Shown piece by piece: positions 33,476-44,444 of a stretch of 64,000 nt of DNA. Under the pieces are notes generated by a model. The model was not told where the DNA came from. It saw only the letters and a list, made by a program, of their open reading frames with translations, and made no database searches. The stretch lies in the NCBI RefSeq assembly GCF_025698545.1, contig NC_068571.1, forward strand, positions 52,175,733-52,239,732. Direction: 5' to 3'. The translations under genes and the position numbers were made by a program. Numbering within the stretch: position 1 is the stretch's first letter; every line of letters starts with the position of its first letter. Source of the stretch: Gossypium raimondii (Eukaryota > Streptophyta > Magnoliopsida > Malvales > Malvaceae).

Positions 33476-35022
33476 TCAGTTCAAATCGATTTTTTAATTT
33501 TCTTGGTTTCTTTACTTAACTTGATACAATGTAACTTACAATTACACCTAATCACTTGTTAGTTGGACATTAAAAATTGAAACACAAATTCAATCCAGTG
33601 CCTAATTTTTAGGCTCAAACTTAATATTTTATCTAAACCATCTTTAAAAAATACAACAAACATTTGAATACAATTAACAGAATTGAGGTTAAAAAGGTGA
33701 TTTAACATTTATGTTACACCATTTGTGGGCAATCAGAAAAGTGTAGCTACTAAATATGGGGTGGACCACCTCCAGCTGGTGGGGAGTAATGCCGGCTATG
33801 CCCTGTTGTTGCAGCAAGGCCAGCCAATTGGTGCCCTTTCCAACCTTTTTTTCTTTATAAGTACAGATGAGGATAAGACCGACGCATGTGAATCGCCATA
33901 AATATGACCTTTCCCTTGTTAACCCAGAGTTCCTCAATTCTTGGCCCGATTCCGATTCCGATTCCGAGTTCGATAGTATTTGTATTTTTTGCAAATCCAT
34001 CGGTATATCAATTTAGAGTAAAGGAAAGACCTAGTTGATTCGAAATCAGACTTGATGGTTTTTGAATAAGTTATTTAATTGGAATTAGATCGATGGTCGA
34101 ATTAGTTGAATTGAAAATTGTTAGTTTAACCGATTTAACCATCAGTTCAATTTCAAACACATTGGTTTTTTTATCTGATGTGATATTTGCATTTGATAAA
34201 AGTTATACATGTTGGTTTTCAAGAGTATCGACCTTAATTTTTAGTATTTAATTTAAATTTTTGGATTCATTTAATAAAAGTTAATTGCTAATGGGATTGG
34301 ATTGGCTGGTCAAACTGATTGGATCAAAATTGCTAGGAGCATCGGTTCATGGCAAGAGAAAAAATAGGTGACTGGAAATCAAACCAGGCTAGTTTTTTTT
34401 TTAATAAATTATTTAGTTGAAATCGAATCGGTGGTTGGACTAGAAACCAATGGCATGACCGGTTCAATCGCTTATCCGGTTCCAAAAACATTGGTGCTTT
34501 TATCCAATGTGGTATTTGTATTTGGTAAATTTTATACATTTTGATACTCAAAAGTATTTAATTTAGATTTTAGGGTTAATTTGATGAAAGCTAATTATTA
34601 ATATTATTGGTTTTAAATTTTTATGATATTTTCGGTTTTAAATTTTAAATTTTTATGATATTATTAGTTATTTTAAATTTTATCAAATTAAACCTAAACT
34701 CAAATTAAACAATATCAACTCGAATTAGTTAATATAATATTTGCTAAATGCATGTACCATGTAAGAATAAAGTGTCAAACTTAGATACCAAATCTTTGTA
34801 TTAAACTTTTCATTTTATTTTAACTATAGTACGTAACTTTCGGTATTTTGTAGTTATATTGGGTTAAATATAGAGTTGAATTCGATTGAACTTTTAAATA
34901 GTAGAAAAACTCTCCCAACTAATTTTTCCATCCACAAAAATAAAACTCGAAATCTTACCTTAAAAAAAGTCTAATTCAATAGTGATCATTTATTGTAGCA
35001 TAACATAATCCATTTAAAACAG
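33476..35022. other. Spacer with a GC-richer island and a decayed tandem duplication
   Basis: Positions 33690-34000 are less AT-rich and keep a minus-strand frame, discussed under findings. Segments 34030-34290 and 34365-34610 are related at about two-thirds identity by eye and repeat with a period of roughly 340 bp. No gene is recognised. Confidence 0.4.
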
Positions 35023-36260
35023 GGTAAAAATACTATGGAAGCCCCTGCCCTAGGAATCAGATTGAACTTTGCCCATTCTACTTTTAAAAAAATGGGCAAA
35101 TTAGTTTTTGTACTTTAGATCAAAGAGCAAATTGATCTTTTTTGTTAAAAATTTTATCCATTTGTATTGTTAAAAACTAGCGTGACTAACGGAATAACCC
35201 GACAGAGACATGTAGCATCTGTGGAAGAGCCACATGAAGTGTCACAAAGAAAATATAAAAAATATTAAAAATTATATAATTGGTGTATTCATCCCATAAA
35301 ATATTTAAAAGTAGATTTATAAAAAATTTGATTCCCCGAAAATTTTGAAAAAGTCTTGTCAAAATCTTTGAAAAATAATTATTTTATATAAAAATAAATG
35401 AAACTCTCTCCACCTACTAAAATCTAAAAATCCCTAATCTTTTTATTTTCTTCCAACACTTATCACTATAATTTTGAATTTTTCTTATTCTCTCACACTC
35501 TCAATATAGATGTTCAATCTTTCAATACTTTCAAATGAGTCTCTCTAATTTGGTAATAACTCTTATTTTTCAAGCTTTATTTATTAACCTTTAGAAAGTT
35601 AGGATTGCGCTTTTCTCGTGATAGACTAGGATTTTTATGTAAGATTTAGTTTTTATATATTGAATGATTTTGGGACATTGATTTTATATAAGATTCCTAA
35701 CATCGTGATTGATTAATAATTTTAGAGGTTGATTAATACAAATACTTGAAGAAATTATGTTTGACTGTATTTATAATCTTGAATTGCTTAAATATTGATT
35801 AAAAATCAGTATTTTTATTCAGAAATTGTTATTGCAAGTGTGATTATTGTAAATATTGTGATTATACTTAACTATTTTTTTTGAAAAAATTTTTATTAGT
35901 TATATGTAGTCATTGTAAACAATTTTATGCATTTAAGGATTAGATTTATTATAAATATTTTAACAGGAATGAGAAAATATTTTAAAAGAAAATTTACCGT
36001 GAAGTAGAAGAAGAACAAAAAATTTATTATACACTAGATTATATGACTTTTATAAATGTATTAATTTTAAAAGTTTGACCCCACAATCTAAATTTTCTAG
36101 CTCTGCCCTACGTGGCATGCACATATACCTTATGTAATATACAAGAACAACTTTTTAATTGTAGAAATAGATTAAAAAGTTTTAACAGAATGATCATACT
36201 ACCATTTGATTTAACGTACACAAACTAATTTATCAATTTTTAACAAAAAGTAAAATAAAT
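35023..36260. repeat. Fold-back 'GGTAAAAGTACCATGG' family, copy B4, split by an insert
   Basis: The left half (35023-35240, GGTAAAAATACTATGGAAGC) and the right half (from about 36105, 'ACGTGGCATGCACATATACC') belong to one copy. About 860 bp of unrelated AT-rich sequence separates them, ending with 'TTCTAGCTCTGCCCTA'. The insert carries no ORF and I cannot classify it. Confidence 0.45.
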
Positions 36261-36672
36261 CAACTTCTACGACAAATTAAAATTTTATTTTATTTAAAAA
36301 TTTAGATTTGACTTCGACAGGCGGGTCAGCTAACAAGTATTTAGATTTCTAAACAAATTAAAAATTTTATTTTATTTAAAAATTTAGCTTAATTATTAAT
36401 ATTATTTATATTTTCTTTCAAAATTTAATTATTAATACACCACGTAATTATACTAACATAAAAACATAAAATCTTAACAATTTCAATAGTTAAACTATTA
36501 TTTAATTTATTTAAATATTCTAAATTTTTTTTCTTTTGATTTCCCTTTCACCAAATTGAACTTTGTGGAAATAATTCTAATTTTGTGTAAAAGACAGCAA
36601 TGCTTACCTAATTATGTCTTCCATTGGTTTTATTGTCAACCATATGTTTGATTCAACTGGCTTCAGTCAATG

Positions 36673-36674
<2 letters not shown>

Positions 36675-36722
<48 letters not shown>
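36675..36722. repeat. (AAT)n microsatellite
   Basis: A perfect AAT trinucleotide run of 16 units. It is likely polymorphic between accessions. Confidence 0.9.
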
Positions 36723-37804
36723 CCAACTTAATAAATTTGTGTTCTTTTCAACTACTGCTTTGCATGCATTATGACTTTTTTAAGCTTGGTTTTACACTTA
36801 TAATTTATAGTGTTTCACATTTACAATTATAATATATATATTTTTAAAAATTACAAGTCATAAACCAAACAAATTATATTGGATTTATTTTCAAGAAAAA
36901 AACATTATTTAGCTTTTTAGGATGAAATTGATTCATCGAGAATTAAGAATTGATTAGTTTGACCAATGATAAATAATCGAAAATAGTGCAAAACATTGTG
37001 AACTTGTGAAAAGCTTAAATTGTTGGTTCAATCGGATTGATTAAACTAATTACGAAGAGTAATTTTCAATATTTAAATTTATATGAATACAAATGATTTT
37101 CTAAAACAATTACAAGAAATAATAATAATAAAAGCATAGTCAACGATATATATTTTGAGTCAACTCAATTAATATAAATATAAATTTAATTCAATTTAAT
37201 TTCACCATCAAAAGTTAATAAATTTTAATTCGCTCAATATAAACATGAACATGACTTGAATCAGAAATGGCATGGACTCAAAATGATCAGAAAAATGACT
37301 CAAAAACAAAATAATTTGAACTTGAAAATACAGAAAGAAAACCACAAACTCAAAATAACCCGACAATTAACTCATGACCCAATCCAAGGTGACTAGAACC
37401 TGAATTGATTTAACTCGAAAACTCGACTCAAAACCTAATTCAAACTGGAATGAACCAAAAAAATTAAAACCAAATTAACATTATCCAGATCAATCATATC
37501 TAACACTCTCAACTAAGATGATCCAAATCGAAAAACTTAAAAATTTTAAAACTCGAATTTAACCCTAGCAAAACTAACCTAACCCTCCCAATTGAAATAT
37601 ATAAAACTCCAAAAAGCAAAAAGGGATTTAAAAAGTTATCATGTATTTTCTTTATATATTATAAATTTAAAATTATATATTATTATGTTTTAATTTTGTA
37701 ACCGAGGTTACAAATTTTAAGAAAACTTTTAAGAAATAATTAAATATAATATAATTAATACATACAATAAAAAAAACTAGTTTATATATATAATAAATAT
37801 ATTA
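36723..37804. other. Spacer with no recognised gene
   Basis: AT-rich. Between 37240 and 37600 there are many CTCAAA and AACCTGAA phrases, a texture seen also at 50640-50890. No frame or delimitable element. Confidence 0.4.
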
Positions 37805-38303
37805 GGGTAAATTATATTTAATGTCACTAAACAATTAGCAAGTTCATGCTTTGGTCATTAAACTATTCAAAAATTTTCATTTAAGTAACTAAGTTGTTAA
37901 AATCATTGTTGTATGCCCTTCGTTGTTTGCACCGCCTACACCAATTGAAAGCGCTCATTCCCCTTCTCTTCTACAATTCATTTTTTTCATGAAATATTTT
38001 GAATGTCACAAATCTACAAATCAAACTCCAAACAACTTTCTTCTCCGATCTCCGACTCTGATCATCATATTGACTTGGATCTAAGGTATATTATTCTACT
38101 CATCGATGGGTATTGATCCAATATCGTACCTATCGTTGAATTGTTGCTTGGATTCACCAACTGGATTTTTAAAAAAAATTAACAACCCAGTGACTTAAAT
38201 AAAAACTTTTAAATGGTGCAGTGATCATTTTGTAACTTTTTGAAGTTGAGTAACTAAAATATAAACTTACTAAAAGTTTAGTGACCTTGAGTGTAGTTTA
38301 CCC
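37805..38303. mobile_element. Fold-back MITE with GGGTAAATTATA/TGTAGTTTACCC ends
   Basis: It starts GGGTAAATTATATTTAATG and ends GAGTGTAGTTTACCC. The internal unique part (CACCAATTGAAAGCGCTC, CTTTCTTCTCCGATCTCC) matches the interrupted copy at 21389-22798 and shows the empty site of the hAT-like MITE there. It lies 350 bp upstream of the MKK start codon. Confidence 0.6.
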
Positions 38304-38652
38304 TTAATTATATGAATTATTGATATTAAGGATAAGATAATTAAAAGAAAAAGAAAAGAAGAAAAAAGGCGCGGGGAAATTAAAGAAAAGTAAATGGGAA
38401 CGTGAAGTCAAGTCATCTTCCTCGTGGATGTTCTATAAGTTAAGGTAGAGACTGGTCCTCTTCATCAACCATGGAAACACTCTCCACCTTCTATTTTAAA
38501 AAAAAAAAAAAAATTCCAAAACACTCAATTTTCTCTTTTTCTTTTGCCTCTTCTGTGTAAAATCTAAGATCATTTATAAGAAAGGAAGACTTCATTGTCA
38601 CCCACTCACCTAACAAAGAGCAATCAGAAAAGGAAAAAAAAAGGGGGCGAAA

Positions 38653-41600
38653 ATGATGAAGAAAGGAAAGGGAATTTTAATCCCTAATTTGAAGCTCTCT
38701 CTTTCTCCTCCTGCACCTGACAATTCCTTCGCTAAATTCTTGTAATCTCTTAATTTACTTATTACGACGTCCTTTTATTTGTTTTTTTTTTTTCAAATTT
38801 GATACTATTTAAAAAAAAATTATTTTGGTGATGAATGTTTTTCATTTCAGAACACAAAGTGGTACGTTCAAAGACGGTGATCTCCTCATCAACAAGGACG
38901 GAATTCGAATTCTCTCTCAATCCGAGCATGAACTTGTATGATTCTTCAAAAAGAAATTTGGTTAAAATATGCTGTTAGTCCCTCTACTTTTTGACAAAAT
39001 TTGAGATTTATTCCTCATGGCTTATACTTAAAAAATAAATAAATTCTCTTATTTTTTTGTTGAAAACCTTAATTCAATTATCAAAATTATTAATAATTTA
39101 TATCAAAATTTGTCAATGACATTGATTAGGCTATCATGTTTTTTATGAAATGATTGGATTAGGATTTTTAAATTAAAAGAAAAGTATAGAGACTAATCTT
39201 AAACTTTACCAAAGTACAGGGACTAGTAGCACATCTTGACCTTTTAAAAAATATTTTTATTATTCAGATTTTTTCTAAATGTATTGCCGGGTTACTTTAC
39301 ATAAGCTTGAATTGTTATTTTCCGGTTTCAAAATTTTGTAACTTGTTCTTTTCTTTTCTTTTCTTTCTTTCTTTTTCAAAGCCTTCGCTAATTAAGCCAT
39401 CAGAAGCTGAATCTGACAATCGGTTGAATTTGGAAGATATGGATACGATTAAAGTTGTTGGAAAAGGTAATGGTGGAATTGTGCAATTGGTCCAACACAA
39501 ATGGACTCTCCAGTTCTTTGCATTAAAGGTATTTGTCAAAATGCCTGGTTTAACACTTTCTGTTTGTTTTTTTAGAAGCAAAAATTATTGCCCTTTAGGT
39601 GAAGCAGGGATTGCTTCATTAACCTCCGCCCTGGTTTTGCATAGAAAGCATTCATGTCCATAGATTTCTTTTAGGTAAATTTCATAGTCACCCAGTTATT
39701 AATAAATATTTTTTTATTCACTCAACTATGAAATGTTATTAAATAGGCGGTCAACTATTCAATTTTGTCTTCTTTCTTTTCTTCACCAATCGTGGCAGCT
39801 TTTAAAATAGTCATAATAGTAATTTTAACCTCAACATCTACACATGGTATAATTTGAGTGACCAAGAAAGAAAAAATGAATAATTTGATGATCATTTTAT
39901 AATTTTTCATAATTGAATGATCAAAGAATAAATTTATTAATAGTTGGGTGATTACTAGTACAATTTACCGTTTCTTTTATATATCCATAACAGCTCCATA
40001 CTGCTCCCACCTCACTTATTTTACTAATGATTTTTCAATTTAATATTATGAAATTATGTATTTTAATTTATTCATAAACATAATTTTGATATATAATTTT
40101 TAGTATATATGTATAATATAAATATATAAAGTATGTCTAATATATTCACATATCTATGACTCTTATATATGTATACTAAATATATATAAAAAATACATTT
40201 AAAGATTATAAGGGGTAACATAGTGATCATAGAAGTCCGACAGGGCGGATGAAGTAGGCATTTATCACAATTGTCCTACTTAACTGTGAGCATGCACCTA
40301 CCATTCGAAGTGGATTGATGCAAAATACGTAGAGTGATTTGGGTTACAGTATTGATGTATTTCCTGTTATAGAAAGGCAACTGTTGTTGGTTTTGTTACC
40401 TCTATGAATTCTTGATATCATAGAAGCTATTCTTCTGAAGCAGATATTGTTGTTCCATTGTTATCAGGTTATTCAAATGAACATCGAGGAGTCGGCTCGC
40501 AAGCAGATAGCAAAAGAACTGAAAATAAACCAATCCTCTCAGTGTCCATATGTTGTTGTTTGTTACAAGTCTTTCTTTAACAACGGTGCCATTTCGATCA
40601 TCTTGGAGTATATGGATGGAGGATCCTTAGCAGATTTTCTGAAAAAGGTTAAATCCATTCCCGAACCGTATCTTGCTGCAATATGTAAGCAGGTTGGTAC
40701 ACTCGAAACTTCGAATTATATCAAGTTATTTCGGTATGCATTTTGAAGATGGCTCTCGTTAACGCAGGTGCTCCAGGGCTTGATCTATCTTCATCACGAA
40801 AAACACATTATCCATCGCGACTTAAAGCCGTCTAACCTGTTAATAAATCATAGAGGAGAAGTCAAGATTACTGACTTTGGTGTTAGTGCAATAATGACAA
40901 GCACCTCGGGACTAGCAAGCACTTTTGTTGGAACGTACAACTATATGTCGGTAAGTAACTTACCTTTATGATCAATATAAATCCCATCAAATTGAATATG
41001 GTTGTATATTATGAGCCTGATTCTTACAATTGAACAGGAAATCATTTAAAGCTTTTAGTATAGTAAAAGTATTAAGCAGTGCATTATATTAAAGATCAAA
41101 TTGGTCATTTCAATTAAAAATTTTTATTGTTAAAAATTGGTCTATATATGTCAAATGAGGTACACATGGCACGTCACATGTAACTATTTGGTTCTTCTAT
41201 CAACCAACCATGTTAGTTTTTAACAATAAAATTGATGAAATTTTAATTGAAAAACCAGTTTGCTCTTTAATATAATGTATAGAAATTAATTTACTCGTTT
41301 TTTTAGTAAAAGGGATAAAATATAATTTAATCCTAGTACAAGGGTCTCCATGGTATTTTTATCCTTCTAAAATCTATTCCTTAATTCAAGTCTCTTTGCT
41401 AATCGGAAACAAATTATTAGTAGATCAGTAATGTTGTTTTACTATAATTTGTTCAAAATTTATGTTAGCTTGTTAATTTCTAATATACTTAATTTGTTAG
41501 CCTGAGAGAATTATTGGTGGTAATTATGGCAATAAAAGTGATATTTGGAGCTTGGGGCTAGTGTTGCTTGAGTGTGCAACTGGTGAGTTCCCGTATTCCC

Positions 41601-42078
41601 CACCCGACCAGGCGGAAGGATGGACAAATTTTTATGAGCTCATGGAACAAATTGTTCAACAACCACCACCTTCTGCACCTTCAAATAATTTTTCTCCCGA
41701 GTTTTGCTCGTTTATTTCTGCATGGTTAGATCATTTCTCCCGAATTTTGCTCCTTTTTTTTTCTTTTTCACTTGGATTTTATAGAATTTTTTTACCATAC
41801 GAGTTTACATCACCCGGCCTTGGGGTTCTTTTATACATGGCAGTGTACGAAAGGACCCGAAAGAAAGAAAGTCGGCACCCGAATTGCTGGTATTTAAACA
41901 TCCGGATTCCTCTATGGCACACCATTGTTTCAAGCATCAAGAAATTCATTACATATAAGTTTACATCTGAGTTTCAATGTGCATGCAGGCACTTCCATTC
42001 TTGAACATGTACAATGACTTGGACGTGGACCTCTCGTCTTACTTCAACAACTCCGGATCGCCACTCGCACAACTTTAG
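38653..42078 (+). CDS. MKK2: Group A MAP kinase kinase (MKK1/MKK2 type)
   Basis: Eight exons (38653-38741, 38851-38935, 39382-39528, 40468-40692, 40768-40950, 41501-41724, 41844-41889, 41989-42078) give 362 residues; AtMKK2 has 363. The basic N-terminus [17 protein letters not shown] fits a MAPK docking site. Seen: the Gly loop GKGNGGIV (85-92), the ATP-binding Lys K107, HRDLKPSN with catalytic D200, and DFG at 218-220. The activation loop has the plant T-x5-T pair at T228 and T234. Group A MKKs relay stress and immune signals (cold, salt, flagellin) from MEKK1 to MPK4/MPK6-type kinases. The kinase carries GTYNYMSPE and [11 protein letters not shown] and is apparently complete. One oddity: the usual HPF tripeptide in the last subdomain reads LPF (residues 335-337). 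Two ATGs are adjacent and the first is taken. Introns 2, 3 and 5 each carry a fold-back element. The gene is tail to tail with the PP2C. Confidence 0.95.
38958..39245. repeat. Fold-back element, 'TTAAAATATGC' family, in MKK intron 2
   Basis: The left end GGTTAAAATATGCTGTTAGT and the right end ACTAGTAGCACATCTTGACC are roughly inverted, with paired arms 'CCCTCTACTTTTTGAC' and 'AAAGTACAGGGACT'. It is related to 9223 and 32105. Confidence 0.5.
39674..39970. mobile_element. Fold-back MITE with GGTAAATT ends, in MKK intron 3
   Basis: It starts GGTAAATTTCATAGTCACCC and ends GTACAATTTACC. It is flanked by TTTCTTTTA (39665-39673 and 39971-39979). Length, termini and inner arms resemble the 300-bp copy at 16009-16308. 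Confidence 0.6.
41054..41364. repeat. Fold-back 'GGTAAAAGTACCATGG' family, copy B5, in MKK intron 5
   Basis: The right end GGTCTCCATGGTATTTTTATCC is well kept and the left end is eroded. It makes up more than half of a 550-bp intron. Confidence 0.55.
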
Positions 42079-42409
42079 AACTTAAGTGGTAGGTCTATGC
42101 TTAGGTTTGGTGGTATAAATTTTCTAAATATGGGATTGTTCTCCTCTACTTCAGGACTCCGCCTCGGAATTAAAAGTTCAAATGCTTTGATCTGGAACCG
42201 GTCATAAGGCTTTCGTTTCTTATTGTTGAAGAACTTGTTTTCACTTTGATGAAATGAAAACCATCTTGTCTTTGCTTCATATATGAATGGTATTAGCTTA
42301 GGATACAAATAATGAAATTGGTGATAAAGCGCTTCATGCCTTTTAAACCCGGGGGGGGGGGGTTGAGTCTTGTTAATTTCTTGTTTCCCTTAAAAGGGGT
42401 TAAAGTTGG

Positions 42410-42768
42410 CTATTGTACTAAATATTGGATTACATTTTGCCCCTTCTACTAAAAAATAAGTAAATTAGTCACTGTCCATTAGATCAAAGAACAAACTAGT
42501 CCTCTTGTTAAAGATGTCATTTATTTTTATTGTTAAAAATTTGTTCATATATGCCAGAATGAGGTACACATCTCATGCCATGTAAAACTATTTGATTGTT
42601 CTGTTAGCCACCCCAATTTTTAATAATAGAAATGAATGAAATTTTTAAAAGAAATGACAAATTTGCTCTTTAATCTAATGTAAAATGATTACTTTGTTCA
42701 TTTTTTGAGTAAAGAGAGAAAAGCGCAATTTGACTTCTAGTATAAGGGCCTTCATAGTATTTTTACCC
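42410..42768. repeat. Fold-back 'GGTAAAAGTACCATGG' family, copy B6
   Basis: It contains TACATTTTGCCCCTTCTACT on the left and ends GGGCCTTCATAGTATTTTTACC. Inner arms are complementary. Confidence 0.55.
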
Positions 42769-43341
42769 TTAAAAAGGTATTTTTTGAAAATATTTTATCT
42801 TTGTGCTTGGAAAACAAGAGGAACTCTTCATGCTTCGATTGCAAGTAACTGTTCAAAGCAAAACCAACAGTTACCTTCTTCTTGACAGGGTTCAGGCTCC
42901 AGAAATAGCCGATCGGACTTGAAAGAATGTCAACAAAACCCAAAGTTTTAGAACTACAGACGATTTTTAGTTCTCGTTGTCACTAAAGTGCAGGACTTAT
43001 TCGAGCAGCCGTCATGATGGCAAGGCCCGAAATTAAGCATCAAAGAAAATAAAAAAAGTTCCACTGCCAGATGAGTCGAATATCGGATCGGAGGTACAAC
43101 TTATTGCTGTGTGTTAATATTCCCATATTTGAAAGATAATGTTGTGTGTTAGCCATATTCTGGTTGATTCTTGGATGAAGAATAAATTTGACAATCTTTG
43201 TAGCAACAATGTGTATGGATGTATTGTTAGGACGTAGGGTTTTAACCTCAAAGAGCTGCTTGACTGCAAAACATGTAAAAATCATCAAATCCATGGTATT
43301 ATATGCCAATCAACTTTGCCTTTTCTTCTATCCATATGTTC

Positions 43342-43718
43342 GGTAAAACTATAATGGAGACTTTTGTACTAAGATTTGGATTGCATTTTGCTCTCTTAAC
43401 TCAAAAATTGTAAATTAATCTCTATATGTTAGATAAAAGAGTAAAATGATTCTTTTGTTAAAAATCCCATCGATTTCTACGATTAAAAGTTGATATCTAT
43501 AAGTCAGAATAAAGTACACAGGGCACACCACTTGTATCTGTCTGGTTATTCTATTAGCCATACCAATGTTTAATAGTAGAAATGAATAAATTTTTTAATT
43601 GAAATGACCATTTTGCTCTATGATTTAACATGCAATGACTAATTTGTCCCCTTTTTTTTAGTAAAGAAGGTAAAATGTAAGTTGACACTTAATACAAGGC
43701 CCCTATTGTACTTTTACT
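43342..43718. repeat. Fold-back 'GGTAAAAGTACCATGG' family, copy B7
   Basis: It starts GGTAAAACTATAATGGAGAC and ends CCCCTATTGTACTTTTAC. It lies between the MKK and PP2C 3' ends. Confidence 0.55.
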
Positions 43719-43847
43719 CGTATGTTCACCTAAATTCTAAAAAATAAAACTAAATCTAAAAAAGTGCTCAGTAAAAGCTCAATTAGACTGAACAAGCTCA
43801 TTAATCATTCGAGTTTGCTTGAATGTAACGAGCCCGAGCTTGAAACG

Positions 43848-44026
43848 CCATGTGTATCTCATTCTTATGTACAAAGATCAATTTTTAATACTAAAAATAG
43901 ATAAAATTTTAACAGAATGATCACTTTACTCTTTGATCTAACTTACAATAACTAATTTGTACATTTTTTGAATTGAGAGAGCAAAATGTAATCCAACTTT
44001 TAATATAAGATCCTCTATGATACTTT
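43848..44026. repeat. Fold-back 'GGTAAAAGTACCATGG' family, copy B8 (right half only)
   Basis: Only the right arm is present: 'CATGTGTATCTCATTCTTAT' to 'CCTCTATGATACTTTTAG'. The left half is missing, so it is a truncated copy. Confidence 0.5.
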
Positions 44027-44444
44027 TAGATTGTATGTTCACTTAAATTCAAGACATTAGAGGCAAATCCAAAAGAGCGTCTATTATTCAAGTTTGCTTG
44101 AATCTAATCCATCCGATATTGAAAAATCAAATACTCAACTTTTTTTAACAAAGTTTCTCTTTGCTTGAATATATATACTCAACTCGATTCACTTACAACC
44201 CTTACAACTCTACCCGACTTTCCTAGTCATTAAGAAGTTAATTGAGTATATATATTGCATGATTAAGTATACAAAGATAAACTTTTTTAACATTACAAAT
44301 AAGCCAAGTAAAAAGGTTAATTTGGCTTAAATCATATGCATTTGTTTCTATCATTGGAACAAAAGAAAAGCCTTATGATATAGAACACAACAATATATAC
44401 GTGTCAAAAAGGGTCTTAGAGATTTTTAAGGCACCCTTTTGCCG

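Larger units (their letters stand above)
42079..44444. other. Tail-to-tail spacer between MKK and PP2C
   Basis: It contains the MKK 3' UTR region (to about 42330), a G homopolymer at 42351-42361, and three B-family repeats listed separately. The PP2C 3' UTR runs up to 44444. Positions 42780-43330 and 44030-44440 show no coding potential. Confidence 0.5.
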
